From: Sphingopyxis microcysteis
GTDB taxonomy: Bacteria > Pseudomonadota > Alphaproteobacteria > Sphingomonadales > Sphingomonadaceae
Direction: 5' to 3'
Length of the DNA: 64,000 nucleotides
Assembly: GCF_012274265.1 (NCBI RefSeq)
Contig: NZ_JAANYY010000004.1
Span: 248,001-312,000, forward strand
This document shows, one piece after another, positions 24,594-32,594 of the stretch. Position numbers and translations under genes: made by a program. Positions within the stretch are counted from its first letter, which is position 1. Each line of letters begins with the position of its first letter. The notes under the pieces were generated by a model. That model saw nothing but the letters and a program-made list of their open reading frames with translations, was not told where the DNA came from and did not search any database.

Positions 24594-24720
24594 CGTCCCC
24601 GTGGTTCCGCCACTCGTCGCGCGGGAGGAATCATTCGTCGCAAACGACTAGCCCCCCTTGCCCGCCTGCGAGACCAGTTGGTTCGGGGATTTTGTACAAG
24701 TCGCAGGTTGCGGGGTTTTC

Positions 24721-25878
24721 ATGAAGTTTGCGTTCTCGGGTCGGCCGCTTCTCGCCATGACGATGAGCGCCGCGGTGCTCGCCGGTTGCGTCAGCAGCGC
24801 GGCGGTGGTCCCGACGCCGCGGACCCAGGCCGCCACACCGCGCCCGGCGGCCACGCCGCGACCGGCGGGATCGGTAACCGTGCCGATCGGCCAGCCGGTG
24901 CGATCGACGATGCCGCGCCCCGCGGGTCCGCTCGATCCCGGCTTTCGCCGTCCGCCCGCAGGGCTTGCCGAACGTATCAATTTCCTGTGGCGCGGCTTTC
25001 CGGGCAAGACCGGGATCGCGGTCCAGCGCATCGACGGCGAATGGGCGATTGCCGAGCGCGGTGGCGAGCTGTTCCCCCAGCAGAGCGTATCGAAATTGTG
25101 GGTGGCGCTGACCGCGCTCGATGCCGTCGATCAGGGCCGGGTGCGGCTCGACCAGCAGGTGCGGATCGGCCCCGAGGATCTGACGCTGTTTTACCAGCCG
25201 CTCGCGGCGCGTGTCCGCGCCCAGGGTTCGGTCACTATGACGCTTCGACAGCTCATTGAAACCGCGATCACCCAAAGCGACAATACCGCGAACGACAGCG
25301 TGCTGCGCACGGTCGGCGGTCCGGGTGCGGTGCGCGCCTATATGGCGAAGAAGGATCTGGGCGCGATCCGCTTCGGCCCCGGTGAACGCTTGCTGCAAAG
25401 CGGGATTGCCGGGATGGGCTGGCAGCAAAGCTATTCGGTCGGGCGCAATTTCGAAACCGCGCGCGGCGCGCTGGCGCCGGCGACGCGCCGTGCGGCGATG
25501 GACAATTATCTCGCCAATCCGATCGACGGGGCAAGCCCGACGGCGATCGCCAGTGCGCTCACCCGGCTGGCGCGCGGGACGTTGCTCTCGCCCGAATCGA
25601 CCGAATATCTTCTGGATGTGATGAGCCGTACGAAGAGCGGGCCGAAGCGGCTCAAGGCCGGGCTGCCACCGGGCTGGAAATTCATGCACAAGACGGGAAC
25701 GGGCCAGAATCTGGGTGGCATGACCGCGGGCTACAACGATATCGGCATCGCCACCGCGCCCGACGGCACCCGCTATGCCATCGTCGTCATGATGGGGACC
25801 ACCACGTCGCCGATCCCGGCGCGCATGGCGTTGATGCAGGCGGTGTCGAGCGCGGTCGCCGAATTTCATGGAAGATAA
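24721..25878 (+). CDS. serine hydrolase lipoprotein of class A beta-lactamase fold
   Basis: 385 aa. The lipobox VLAGC puts the acylated Cys at residue 23. A Pro/Thr-rich linker with a repeated ATPRPA unit follows (about 30-80), then a serine beta-lactamase/DD-peptidase domain. The active-site Ser is in S122-V-S-K125, SDN is in ITQSDNTANDSVL, and KTG is in FMHKTGTGQNLGGM. I do not see the E-x-x-L-N omega-loop motif of true class A lactamases, so the natural substrate may be cell-wall peptides rather than antibiotics. The lipid anchor suggests outer-membrane localisation facing the periplasm. Confidence 0.83.
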   Translation: MKFAFSGRPLLAMTMSAAVLAGCVSSAAVVPTPRTQAATPRPAATPRPAGSVTVPIGQPVRSTMPRPAGPLDPGFRRPPAGLAERINFLWRGFPGKTGIAVQRIDGEWAIAERGGELFPQQSVSKLWVALTALDAVDQGRVRLDQQVRIGPEDLTLFYQPLAARVRAQGSVTMTLRQLIETAITQSDNTANDSVLRTVGGPGAVRAYMAKKDLGAIRFGPGERLLQSGIAGMGWQQSYSVGRNFETARGALAPATRRAAMDNYLANPIDGASPTAIASALTRLARGTLLSPESTEYLLDVMSRTKSGPKRLKAGLPPGWKFMHKTGTGQNLGGMTAGYNDIGIATAPDGTRYAIVVMMGTTTSPIPARMALMQAVSSAVAEFHGR

Positions 25879-25884
25879 TCGCTG

Positions 25885-26190
25885 ATGCGCCTTGCTGTTC
25901 TATCGCTGTCGCTGTTTGCCTTGGCGGCTTGCGCCACGCCCGAAGCGCGGCTGCGTACCGGGCTGGTCAACGCCGGGCTGTCGCAGCCGATCGCGTCATG
26001 CATGGCCGAACGCATGGTCGACCGGCTGTCGCTGCTCCAGCTGCGCCGCCTCGGTTCGCTGTCGACGTTGAAGGACAAAAGGATGAGCGATTTGTCGCTG
26101 AACCAGTTCCTCCACAAGGTTCGTGCGCTGAAAGACCCGGAGATTTTGACGGTGACCACCAGCTCGGCGGCGCTCTGCGCTTTTCGCTAA
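25885..26190 (+). CDS. small lipoprotein, unknown
   Basis: 101 aa. The signal MRLAVLSLSLFALAAC has a lipobox with Cys16. The mature part is mostly helical with conserved-looking NAGLSQPIASCMAERMVDRLSLLQLRRLGSL. It begins 7 bases after the beta-lactamase-fold gene and probably shares its transcript. The pattern is common in sphingomonads, but no function is known to me. Confidence 0.7.
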   Translation: MRLAVLSLSLFALAACATPEARLRTGLVNAGLSQPIASCMAERMVDRLSLLQLRRLGSLSTLKDKRMSDLSLNQFLHKVRALKDPEILTVTTSSAALCAFR

Positions 26191-26199
26191 AACCGCTGT

Positions 26200-26277
26200 C
26201 GTCATCCGGGCGGCGGTCGGGATCTCGACCTCGCGATAGGGCGCAACGATGAGATCCCGGTCTTCGCCGGGATGACG
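26200..26277. repeat. extragenic palindrome, family A, copy 6
   Basis: CGTCATCCGGGCGGCGGTCG and the opposite arm GAGATCCCGGTCTTCGCCGG, ending GATGACG. It is more diverged than the other copies. Confidence 0.82.
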
Positions 26278-26405
26278 AAGGGATAAGCTTGCTCGCCGCG
26301 GCGGATAGAATCTCTTGCCGCCCCGGGACTAGCCTTGCCCGCCGACTTGTGCTTAGGCGGCGCCAATTCTCCCCGCCCCAAGACTCGAAAGGCCCGGCAG
26401 ACCTC

Positions 26406-27614
26406 ATGAACATCCACGAATATCAGGCGAAAGAACTGCTCGCGAAATTTGGCGTCGCCGTGCCCAAGGGCATCGCCGCGATGAGCGTCGAGGAAGCCGT
26501 CGCGGCGGCGAAGCAGCTGCCCGGGCCGCTCTATGTCGTGAAATCGCAGATCCACGCCGGTGGCCGCGGCAAGGGCAAGTTCAAGGAACTTGGCCCCGAT
26601 GCAAAGGGCGGCGTCCGGCTGGCCAAGTCGATCGAAGAGGTCGAAGCGCACGCCAAGGATATGCTGGGCAACACGCTGGTGACGATCCAGACCGGCGAGG
26701 CCGGCAAGCAGGTCAACCGCCTCTACATCACCGACGGCGCCGACATTAAGCAGGAATTTTACCTCGCGCTCCTCGTCGACCGCGCGACCAGCCGCATTGC
26801 GGTCGTCGCCTCGACCGAGGGCGGGATGGACATCGAAACCGTCGCGCATGACACGCCCGACAAGATCCACACGATCACGATCGATCCCGCGACCGGTCTG
26901 ATGCCGCACCACGGCCGCAGCGTCGCCGCGGCGCTCGGCCTGTCGGGCGATCTGGCGAAGCAGGCGGCGAAGGTTCTGGCGGGGCTCTACGCCGCGTTCC
27001 TTGGCACCGATGCCGAACAGATCGAAATCAACCCGCTCGCGGTTTGCGAAGGCGCCAATGGCGACGAGTTGCTGGTGCTCGACGCCAAGGTCGGTTTCGA
27101 CGGCAATGCGATGTTCCGTCACAAGGACATTGCCGAGCTGCGCGACCTGACCGAAGAAGACCCCGCCGAGGTCGAGGCGTCGGAATATGACCTCGCCTAT
27201 ATCAAGCTCGACGGCAACATCGGCTGCATGGTGAACGGCGCAGGGTTGGCGATGGCGACGATGGACATCATCAAGCTGAACGGCGAATTCCCTGCCAACT
27301 TCCTTGACGTCGGCGGCGGCGCTTCGAAGGAAAAGGTCACCGCAGCGTTCAAGATCATCCTGAAGGATCCCGCGGTGAAGGGCATCCTCGTCAACATCTT
27401 TGGCGGCATCATGAAGTGCGACATCATCGCCGACGGCATCGTCGCGGCGGCGAAGGAAGTGAATCTGTCGGTGCCTTTGGTCGTCCGCCTCGAAGGCACC
27501 AACGTCCAGCAGGGCAAGGACATCCTCGCCAATTCGGGCCTGCCGATCGTCGCGGCAAACGATCTGGGCGACGCGGCAAAGAAGATTGTCGCCGAGGTTC
27601 GCGCGGTCGCGTGA
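26406..27614 (+). CDS. sucC: succinate--CoA ligase, beta subunit
   Basis: 402 aa, ATP-grasp subunit of succinyl-CoA synthetase in the TCA cycle. [22 protein letters not shown] is the canonical start. [19 protein letters not shown] forms the nucleotide site, [10 protein letters not shown] the metal site, and [22 protein letters not shown] with [15 protein letters not shown] the C-terminal ligase domain. The alpha subunit gene (sucD) is not next to it; a repeat and then etfBA follow. ATG 26406 is favoured by homology. Confidence 0.95.
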   Translation: MNIHEYQAKELLAKFGVAVPKGIAAMSVEEAVAAAKQLPGPLYVVKSQIHAGGRGKGKFKELGPDAKGGVRLAKSIEEVEAHAKDMLGNTLVTIQTGEAGKQVNRLYITDGADIKQEFYLALLVDRATSRIAVVASTEGGMDIETVAHDTPDKIHTITIDPATGLMPHHGRSVAAALGLSGDLAKQAAKVLAGLYAAFLGTDAEQIEINPLAVCEGANGDELLVLDAKVGFDGNAMFRHKDIAELRDLTEEDPAEVEASEYDLAYIKLDGNIGCMVNGAGLAMATMDIIKLNGEFPANFLDVGGGASKEKVTAAFKIILKDPAVKGILVNIFGGIMKCDIIADGIVAAAKEVNLSVPLVVRLEGTNVQQGKDILANSGLPIVAANDLGDAAKKIVAEVRAVA

Positions 27615-27620
27615 TAAAGC

Positions 27621-27802
27621 GCACCCTCTCCCCCCGGGAGAGGGATGCGAAGACTTGGCGGCTTGCCGCCTAGTCGAAGCTGGGTGAGGGGTATGCGAGC
27701 CGAAGGCTCGCGCGGCGCCAAGGCGCCGCCCACCCTCATCCAAGTTCGCCTAATCGCCTGCGGCGATAAGGCTCCCTATCCTTCTCCCATCAAGGGAGAA
27801 GG
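27621..27802. repeat. extragenic repeat family B, long copy
   Basis: Arms CACCCTCTCCCCCCGGGAGAG and CCTTCTCCCATCAAGGGAGA enclose GACTTGGCGGCTTGCCGCCTAG, GCGCGGCGCCAAGGCGCCGC and GCCTGCGGCGATAAGGC hairpins. It fills the gap between sucC and the etfB promoter and probably ends the sucC transcript. Confidence 0.85.
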
Positions 27803-27817
27803 TATGCCGGGACTAGG

Positions 27818-27833
27818 TTGACGTTTACGTAAG
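27818..27833. promoter_or_regulatory. LiuR-like (MerR-type) operator candidate before etfB
   Basis: TTGACGTTTACGTAAG is an imperfect palindrome (TTGACGT / ACGTAAG) 50 bases before etfB. ACGT-rich palindromes of this size are the known sites of LiuR-type MerR regulators of acyl-CoA and branched-chain amino-acid breakdown, whose regulons often include etfBA. The core GTTTACGTAA (27823-27832) recurs at 31128. Confidence 0.5.
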
Positions 27834-27882
27834 CGCGAATTATGGCGCAGTGCACAAATTTGCTGAGAGGAGCTTTGAGCCC

Positions 27883-28632
27883 ATGAAAATCCTCGTCCCC
27901 GTGAAGCGGGTGCTCGATTACAACGTGAAGCCGCGGGTGAAGGCCGACGGCACGGGCGTTGACCTTGCGAACGTCAAAATGTCGATGAACCCGTTCGACG
28001 AGATCGGGGTCGAAGAGGCGATCCGCCTCAAGGAAAAGGGGGTTGCGACCGAGATCGTCGCCGTGTCCGTCGGCCCGGCGAAGGCGCAGGAAACGCTGCG
28101 CACCGCGCTCGCAATGGGCGCCGACCGCGCGATCCTGGTGCAGACCGATGACGAAGTCGAACCGCTGGCGCTCGCGAAGATCTTCAAGGCGATTGCCGAT
28201 GCCGAAGCGCCGGGTCTCGTGATCCTCGGCAAGCAGGCGATCGACGGCGACAACAACCAGACCGGCCAGATGCTCGCAGCCCTCACCGGCTGGGCGCAGG
28301 GTACCTTTGCCAGCGCGGTCAATGTCGAGGGCGATCATGTCAGCGTGACGCGCGAAGTCGACGGCGGTCTCGAGACGGTGAAGCTCAAGCTCCCCGCAAT
28401 CGTCACCACCGACCTGCGTTTGAACGAGCCGCGCTACGCCTCGCTGCCGAACATCATGAAGGCAAAGTCGAAGCCGCTCGATACCAAGACCCCGGCCGAT
28501 TACGGCGTCGATACCGCGCCGCGCGTCAAGACGGTCAAGGTTTCGGAACCGCCCGTCCGCTCGGCGGGTGTCAAGGTCGCCGATGTCGATGATCTGGTCG
28601 CCAAGCTGAAGGCGATCGGCGTCCACAGCTGA
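27883..28632 (+). CDS. etfB: electron transfer flavoprotein, beta subunit
   Basis: 249 aa, AMP-binding subunit of ETF, which passes electrons from acyl-CoA dehydrogenases to ETF-quinone oxidoreductase. [61 protein letters not shown] and [26 protein letters not shown] are diagnostic. GAGAGGAG precedes ATG 27883. etfA follows after a 117-base gap that holds a palindrome. Confidence 0.95.
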   Translation: MKILVPVKRVLDYNVKPRVKADGTGVDLANVKMSMNPFDEIGVEEAIRLKEKGVATEIVAVSVGPAKAQETLRTALAMGADRAILVQTDDEVEPLALAKIFKAIADAEAPGLVILGKQAIDGDNNQTGQMLAALTGWAQGTFASAVNVEGDHVSVTREVDGGLETVKLKLPAIVTTDLRLNEPRYASLPNIMKAKSKPLDTKTPADYGVDTAPRVKTVKVSEPPVRSAGVKVADVDDLVAKLKAIGVHS

Positions 28633-28644
28633 TTGATTTCGACC

Positions 28645-28728
28645 CCCGTTCGTGTCGAGCGAAGTCGAGACACCCATCGTGAGAGCGTCAAGCCGAGGGG
28701 CATCTCGACTTCGCTCGATGCGAACGGG
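28645..28728. repeat. extragenic palindrome, family D
   Basis: CCCGTTCGTGTCGAGCGAAG on the left pairs with CTTCGCTCGATGCGAACGGG on the right. It lies between etfB and etfA, so the intercistronic mRNA can form a stable hairpin, perhaps setting the ratio of the two subunits. Confidence 0.85.
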
Positions 28729-28749
28729 AAGGGATGAAGGAACAAGATT

Positions 28750-29679
28750 ATGAAAACTCTGGTTTGGGTCGAACATGATGGTTCGTCGGTCAAGGACGCC
28801 ACGCTTGCGGTCGTGACCGCTGCATCGAAGCTGGGCGAGGTTCATCTGCTCGTCGCCGGTTCGGGCGTCGATGCGGTGGCCAAGGAAGCCGCGCAGATCG
28901 CCGGTGTGGGCAAGGTCCACGTCGCCGACAACGCCGCCTTCGGTCATAATCTGCCCGAAAATGTCGCGCCGCTGATTGCCGAGCTGATGGCCTCGCACGA
29001 TGCGTTCCTCGCGCCCGCGACGACCACCGGCAAGAATATTGCGCCGCGCGTTGCCGCGCTGCTCGACGTGATGCAGATTTCGGAAATCCTGTCGGTCGAG
29101 GGTCCGAAGACCTTCACCCGCCCGATCTACGCCGGCAACGCGATTGCGACTGTCGAATCGTCTGATGCGAAGCTGGTCCTGACCGTGCGCGGCACCGCGT
29201 TCGACAAGGCCGCGACCTCGGGCGGTTCGGGTACGGTCGAAGCCGTGGGTGCGGGCAGCGATGCCGGCATCTCGAGCTTCGTCGGCGCCGAAATCGCCAA
29301 GCAGGACCGCCCCGAACTCACTTCGGCGAAGATCATCGTGTCGGGTGGCCGTGCGCTCGGTTCGAGCGAAAAGTACGAAGAAGTCATCGTGCCGCTCGCC
29401 GACAAGCTCGGCGCCGCGCTCGGTGCCTCGCGCGCCGCGGTCGACGCGGGCTACGTCCCCAACGACTATCAGGTCGGCCAGACGGGCAAGATCGTCGCGC
29501 CGCAGGTCTATTTCGCGATCGGCATCTCGGGCGCGATCCAGCATCTTGCCGGGATGAAGGATTCGAAGACCATCGTCGCGATCAACAAGGACGAGGACGC
29601 CCCGATCTTCCAAGTCGCCGACTTCGGCCTCGTCGCCGATCTGTTCAGCGCCGTCCCCGAACTGACCGGCAAGATCTAA
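28750..29679 (+). CDS. etfA: electron transfer flavoprotein, alpha subunit
   Basis: 309 aa, FAD-binding subunit of ETF. The N-terminal adenine-nucleotide-hydrolase-like domain ([29 protein letters not shown]) is followed by the FAD domain: [73 protein letters not shown]. Length is typical. It works with EtfB just upstream and probably serves the acyl-CoA dehydrogenase encoded at 32595. Confidence 0.95.
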   Translation: MKTLVWVEHDGSSVKDATLAVVTAASKLGEVHLLVAGSGVDAVAKEAAQIAGVGKVHVADNAAFGHNLPENVAPLIAELMASHDAFLAPATTTGKNIAPRVAALLDVMQISEILSVEGPKTFTRPIYAGNAIATVESSDAKLVLTVRGTAFDKAATSGGSGTVEAVGAGSDAGISSFVGAEIAKQDRPELTSAKIIVSGGRALGSSEKYEEVIVPLADKLGAALGASRAAVDAGYVPNDYQVGQTGKIVAPQVYFAIGISGAIQHLAGMKDSKTIVAINKDEDAPIFQVADFGLVADLFSAVPELTGKI

Positions 29680-29692
29680 AACGGCCCTGCCG

Positions 29693-31045
29693 ATGGCCGG
29701 CGACCATCCCGGAGTGCCTGGACTCGGCGACGCCCCGTTTAATGCAGGGGGTCGCCGGTCCACGCGCGCCGCGCCGGGCGGTTTCGACGACGAAGATCCG
29801 TCCGCCGAGGACGAAACCCACGGCCGGTCGCTGACGCTGGCCAGCGTCGCGCGCGATGCACGGCTCGACAAGAAATTCCTGCTGCTCATCACGCTATCGT
29901 CGGCGATCGCCACGCTGGGCCTGCTGCAAAGCTCGGCGGCGGTGGTGATCGGGGCGATGCTGGTGTCGCCGCTGCTCGGCCCAATCATGGGCGTCGGCTT
30001 CGGGCTGGCGACGCTCGAAACCAATCTGATCAAACGGTCGCTGGTGACGATGGCCGCGGGCATGGCGGTCGCGATCATCGTCGCGATGCTGATCATCTGG
30101 ATGTCGCCGATCCAGGACGTCACGTCCGAACTGCGCGCGCGGACGCAGCCAACCCTGCTCGACCTCGGCGTCGCGGTCGTCGGCGGTATTGCGGGCGTCT
30201 ATGCGATCATGCGCAAGCTGTCGGGGGTGATGGTCGGGGTCGCGATCGCGACCGCGCTGGTGCCGCCGCTGTCGACCGTCGGTTTCGGGCTGGCCACCGG
30301 CCGCTTCGACTTTGCGCTGGGCGCCGCGCTGCTGTTCCTGACCAACACGCTGGCGATCGCCTTTGCCGCCACCGCCGTGGCGCGGCTCAACCGTTTCGGG
30401 CCGTCGCTGACCCCGCAACATACCGCGATGCAGGTGATCGGGATCATCGTCACGCTGGGCATATTGTCGATCCCGCTGGCGCTGTCGCTGAACAATATCG
30501 CCCGCGAACTGCGCGCGCGCACGACGGTGCAGGCGAAGCTGGATGGCCTGCTGGGCGACGGCGACCGGATCGATACGCTGACCGTGCGGGTCGACAATGA
30601 CGATATCGCGGTCGATGGGGTCGTGCTGGTCGATCAATATGCCGCGCGCCTGAATCAACGGCTGGCCAGTAACGTCCGCAGCGAGCTCGACCGCGATGTG
30701 CGCGTCAATATCGTCCAGCTGCGCCAGCAGACCAATGCCGCGGTGCAGTTTGAAGAGCGACTCAACCAGCGGATTGCAACGCTGGAACAGCGCGAGGCCG
30801 ACAGCCGCAATATCCTGTCCGGGCTGACCGTTGGCGAACTGGTCCGCCGCGACCGGGTGCTGATCGACGCGCAGGCGCGCCGCGTCGTCGTCCAGCGCGA
30901 TCGCGAGGCGGAGGGCGAACAAGTTGCCGCCGCGATCGATCGGATCATCGCGTCGGTGCAGGCGGATTTTCCGCAATGGCTGATCCAGAATGGCGCCCTG
31001 ACGGCGGCCGAGAGTCCGCCAGCCGCGGAGGCGGTAGCCGAGTAG
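29693..31045 (+). CDS. DUF389 (TIGR00341-type) membrane protein
   Basis: 450 aa. A cytosolic, acidic N-terminal stretch of about 50 residues precedes the DUF389 membrane core with around six TM helices: KKFLLLITLSSAIATLGLLQSSAAVVIGAMLVSPLLGPIMGVGFGLA, VTMAAGMAVAIIVAMLIIWM, LGVAVVGGIAGVYAIM, GVMVGVAIATALVPPLSTVGFGLA and MQVIGIIVTLGILSIPLALSL. A long periplasmic or cytosolic helical tail to residue 450 follows. The function is unknown. It begins 13 bases after etfA and may be read through from it. Confidence 0.87.
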   Translation: MAGDHPGVPGLGDAPFNAGGRRSTRAAPGGFDDEDPSAEDETHGRSLTLASVARDARLDKKFLLLITLSSAIATLGLLQSSAAVVIGAMLVSPLLGPIMGVGFGLATLETNLIKRSLVTMAAGMAVAIIVAMLIIWMSPIQDVTSELRARTQPTLLDLGVAVVGGIAGVYAIMRKLSGVMVGVAIATALVPPLSTVGFGLATGRFDFALGAALLFLTNTLAIAFAATAVARLNRFGPSLTPQHTAMQVIGIIVTLGILSIPLALSLNNIARELRARTTVQAKLDGLLGDGDRIDTLTVRVDNDDIAVDGVVLVDQYAARLNQRLASNVRSELDRDVRVNIVQLRQQTNAAVQFEERLNQRIATLEQREADSRNILSGLTVGELVRRDRVLIDAQARRVVVQRDREAEGEQVAAAIDRIIASVQADFPQWLIQNGALTAAESPPAAEAVAE

Positions 31046-31127
31046 CGCCGCGCGGGCGCGCTGTTCGCGCCAGGGCCGCCATCGTCTTTGGGCCGAAGCC
31101 GATCCTTGGCACAAATGGCAGCTTGCC

Positions 31128-31139
31128 GTTTACGTAAAC
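31128..31139. promoter_or_regulatory. perfect palindrome GTTTACGTAAAC before acyl-CoA module
   Basis: A 12-bp perfect palindrome 18 bases before the phosphotransferase start. It shares GTTTACGTAA with the candidate operator before etfB (27823-27832). Common control of the two acyl-CoA oxidation units is inferred. Confidence 0.5.
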
Positions 31140-31157
31140 TGTAAGCACTATTGCCCG

Positions 31158-32501
31158 ATGATCGACCTGAGTCACGCGCTGTCGGGCTTCATGCGCCGCA
31201 TTGCCGGTCCCGGTGAATTGGCCGGCCTCGTTCGCCTGTCGGGCGGGGCGAATATGGAAAGCTGGGCGTTCGAGTGGGCGGGCGGCGCTTATGTGCTGCG
31301 GCGCGCGCCGTCGGCGGATTATATGGCGGGGCGCCCCTATGGCCATGCCGACGAGGCGGCGCTGGTGATCGCCGCCCATGCGGCAGGGGTGAAGGCGCCC
31401 GAGGTTGTCGGCGTGTTGTCCGAGGGTGACGGCATGGGCACCGGCTATGTCATGCGGCGGGTAATCGCCGAGGTGAGCCCGGCAAAGATATTGGCGAACC
31501 CGCCGCCGTCGCTATTGGCCGATCTTGGGCGCGAGCTGGCGCGCATTCATGCCATTCCTGCCGAGACCATTCCCGCTGCGATCCCGCTGATGGACACCGC
31601 CGCAGCGCTCGCCGAGCTGAAAGCGCGCTTTGCTGACTATGGTGGCGACCGGCCGGTGATCGCGCTCGCGATCAAATGGTGCGAGGATCATCTGCCGCCG
31701 CCCGCCGACCCGGTGCTGGTGCATGGCGATTACCGGATGGGCAATGTCATGGTTGACGCGGACGGGCTGGCCGTCGTGCTCGACTGGGAACTCGCGCATC
31801 GCGGCGATGCGCATGAGGATCTGGCGTTTGGGTGCATGACGGTGTGGCGGTTTGGGCGGATCGATCAGGCGGCGTTCGGGGTCGGCAGCCTCGACGATTA
31901 TTTCGCGGCCTATGAAGCAGCGGGCGGGGCGCGGGTCGATCGCAACCGCTTCCATTTCTGGCTCGTCTATCGCACCCTGTGGTGGGCGCTCGGCTGCTTG
32001 CAGATGGGGCAGGCTTGGCGCAGTGGCGCCGATCCGACGGTCGAGCGTGTCGTCGTCGGGCGGCGCACTGCCGAACAGGAGCTGGACCTGCTGCTGTTGC
32101 TGGAAACCGAGGCGCCCGCGGCGGAGCGCACTCGCGCCTTGCCGCCTGCGCCGCCGCCAGCCGCAGCGCCGACCGGCGAGCCGGCCAATCGCGAGATGGT
32201 GCAGGCGGTGCGCGACTGGCTGGCCGAGGAGATCAAACCGGCGGCAGAGGGGCATGCCAAGTTTCAGGTCGCGGTCGCGATGAATGCGCTGGGGATCGTG
32301 ATGCGCGATCTGGACGCGGGCGTGCGCGCGGAGGACAGGGCGCTCGCTGATCGCTTGCTCGGCGGCGCGGTGACGCTCGCCGAACCGGGCCTGCTTGCCC
32401 GACTGCGCCGCGCGGTGCTCGATAAATGCGCGGTCGACAGTCCCAAATATGCTGCGCTCGCGCGGGCCAAAACGCTGTGGGCAGTTGATCTAGCCCCGTA
32501 G
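31158..32501 (+). CDS. phosphotransferase (ACAD10/11-like) fused to DUF6285
   Basis: 447 aa. Residues about 15-310 form an APH-type kinase fold: RLSGGANMESWAFEW, the catalytic VLVHGDYRMGNVMVD and the metal-binding VVLDWELAHRGDAHEDLAFG. An Ala/Pro-rich linker (AAERTRALPPAPPPAAAPTG) leads to a C-terminal helical DUF6285 domain (residues about 340-440). These kinases accompany acyl-CoA dehydrogenases and are linked to hydroxy-acyl-CoA breakdown in ACAD10/11. Here the partner dehydrogenase follows directly. DUF6285 is often a separate gene; here it is joined. Confidence 0.85.
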   Translation: MIDLSHALSGFMRRIAGPGELAGLVRLSGGANMESWAFEWAGGAYVLRRAPSADYMAGRPYGHADEAALVIAAHAAGVKAPEVVGVLSEGDGMGTGYVMRRVIAEVSPAKILANPPPSLLADLGRELARIHAIPAETIPAAIPLMDTAAALAELKARFADYGGDRPVIALAIKWCEDHLPPPADPVLVHGDYRMGNVMVDADGLAVVLDWELAHRGDAHEDLAFGCMTVWRFGRIDQAAFGVGSLDDYFAAYEAAGGARVDRNRFHFWLVYRTLWWALGCLQMGQAWRSGADPTVERVVVGRRTAEQELDLLLLLETEAPAAERTRALPPAPPPAAAPTGEPANREMVQAVRDWLAEEIKPAAEGHAKFQVAVAMNALGIVMRDLDAGVRAEDRALADRLLGGAVTLAEPGLLARLRRAVLDKCAVDSPKYAALARAKTLWAVDLAP

Positions 32502-32562
32502 CCCTGAGCCTGTCGAAGGGCGCTTATCGGATGGGCGCCCTTCGACAAGCTCAGGGCTACGG
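32496..32562. repeat. extragenic palindrome, family C, copy 1
   Basis: CCGTAGCCCTGAGCCTGTCG and its near-perfect inverse ending in AGGGCTACGG at 32562, around a 12-base centre. It is the widespread CTGAGCCTGTCGAAGG type of palindrome. It separates the phosphotransferase from the dehydrogenase and starts within the last codons of the former. Confidence 0.9.
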
Positions 32563-32594
32563 TGCATTCTTGGAATCGAACAGAGAGGATCGTC

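Noticed and set aside
27790-30123. Minus-strand open frame of about 777 codons opposite etfB and etfA
   Set aside because: Shadow of two certain genes; low-complexity Arg/Asp/Gly composition and no ribosome site.
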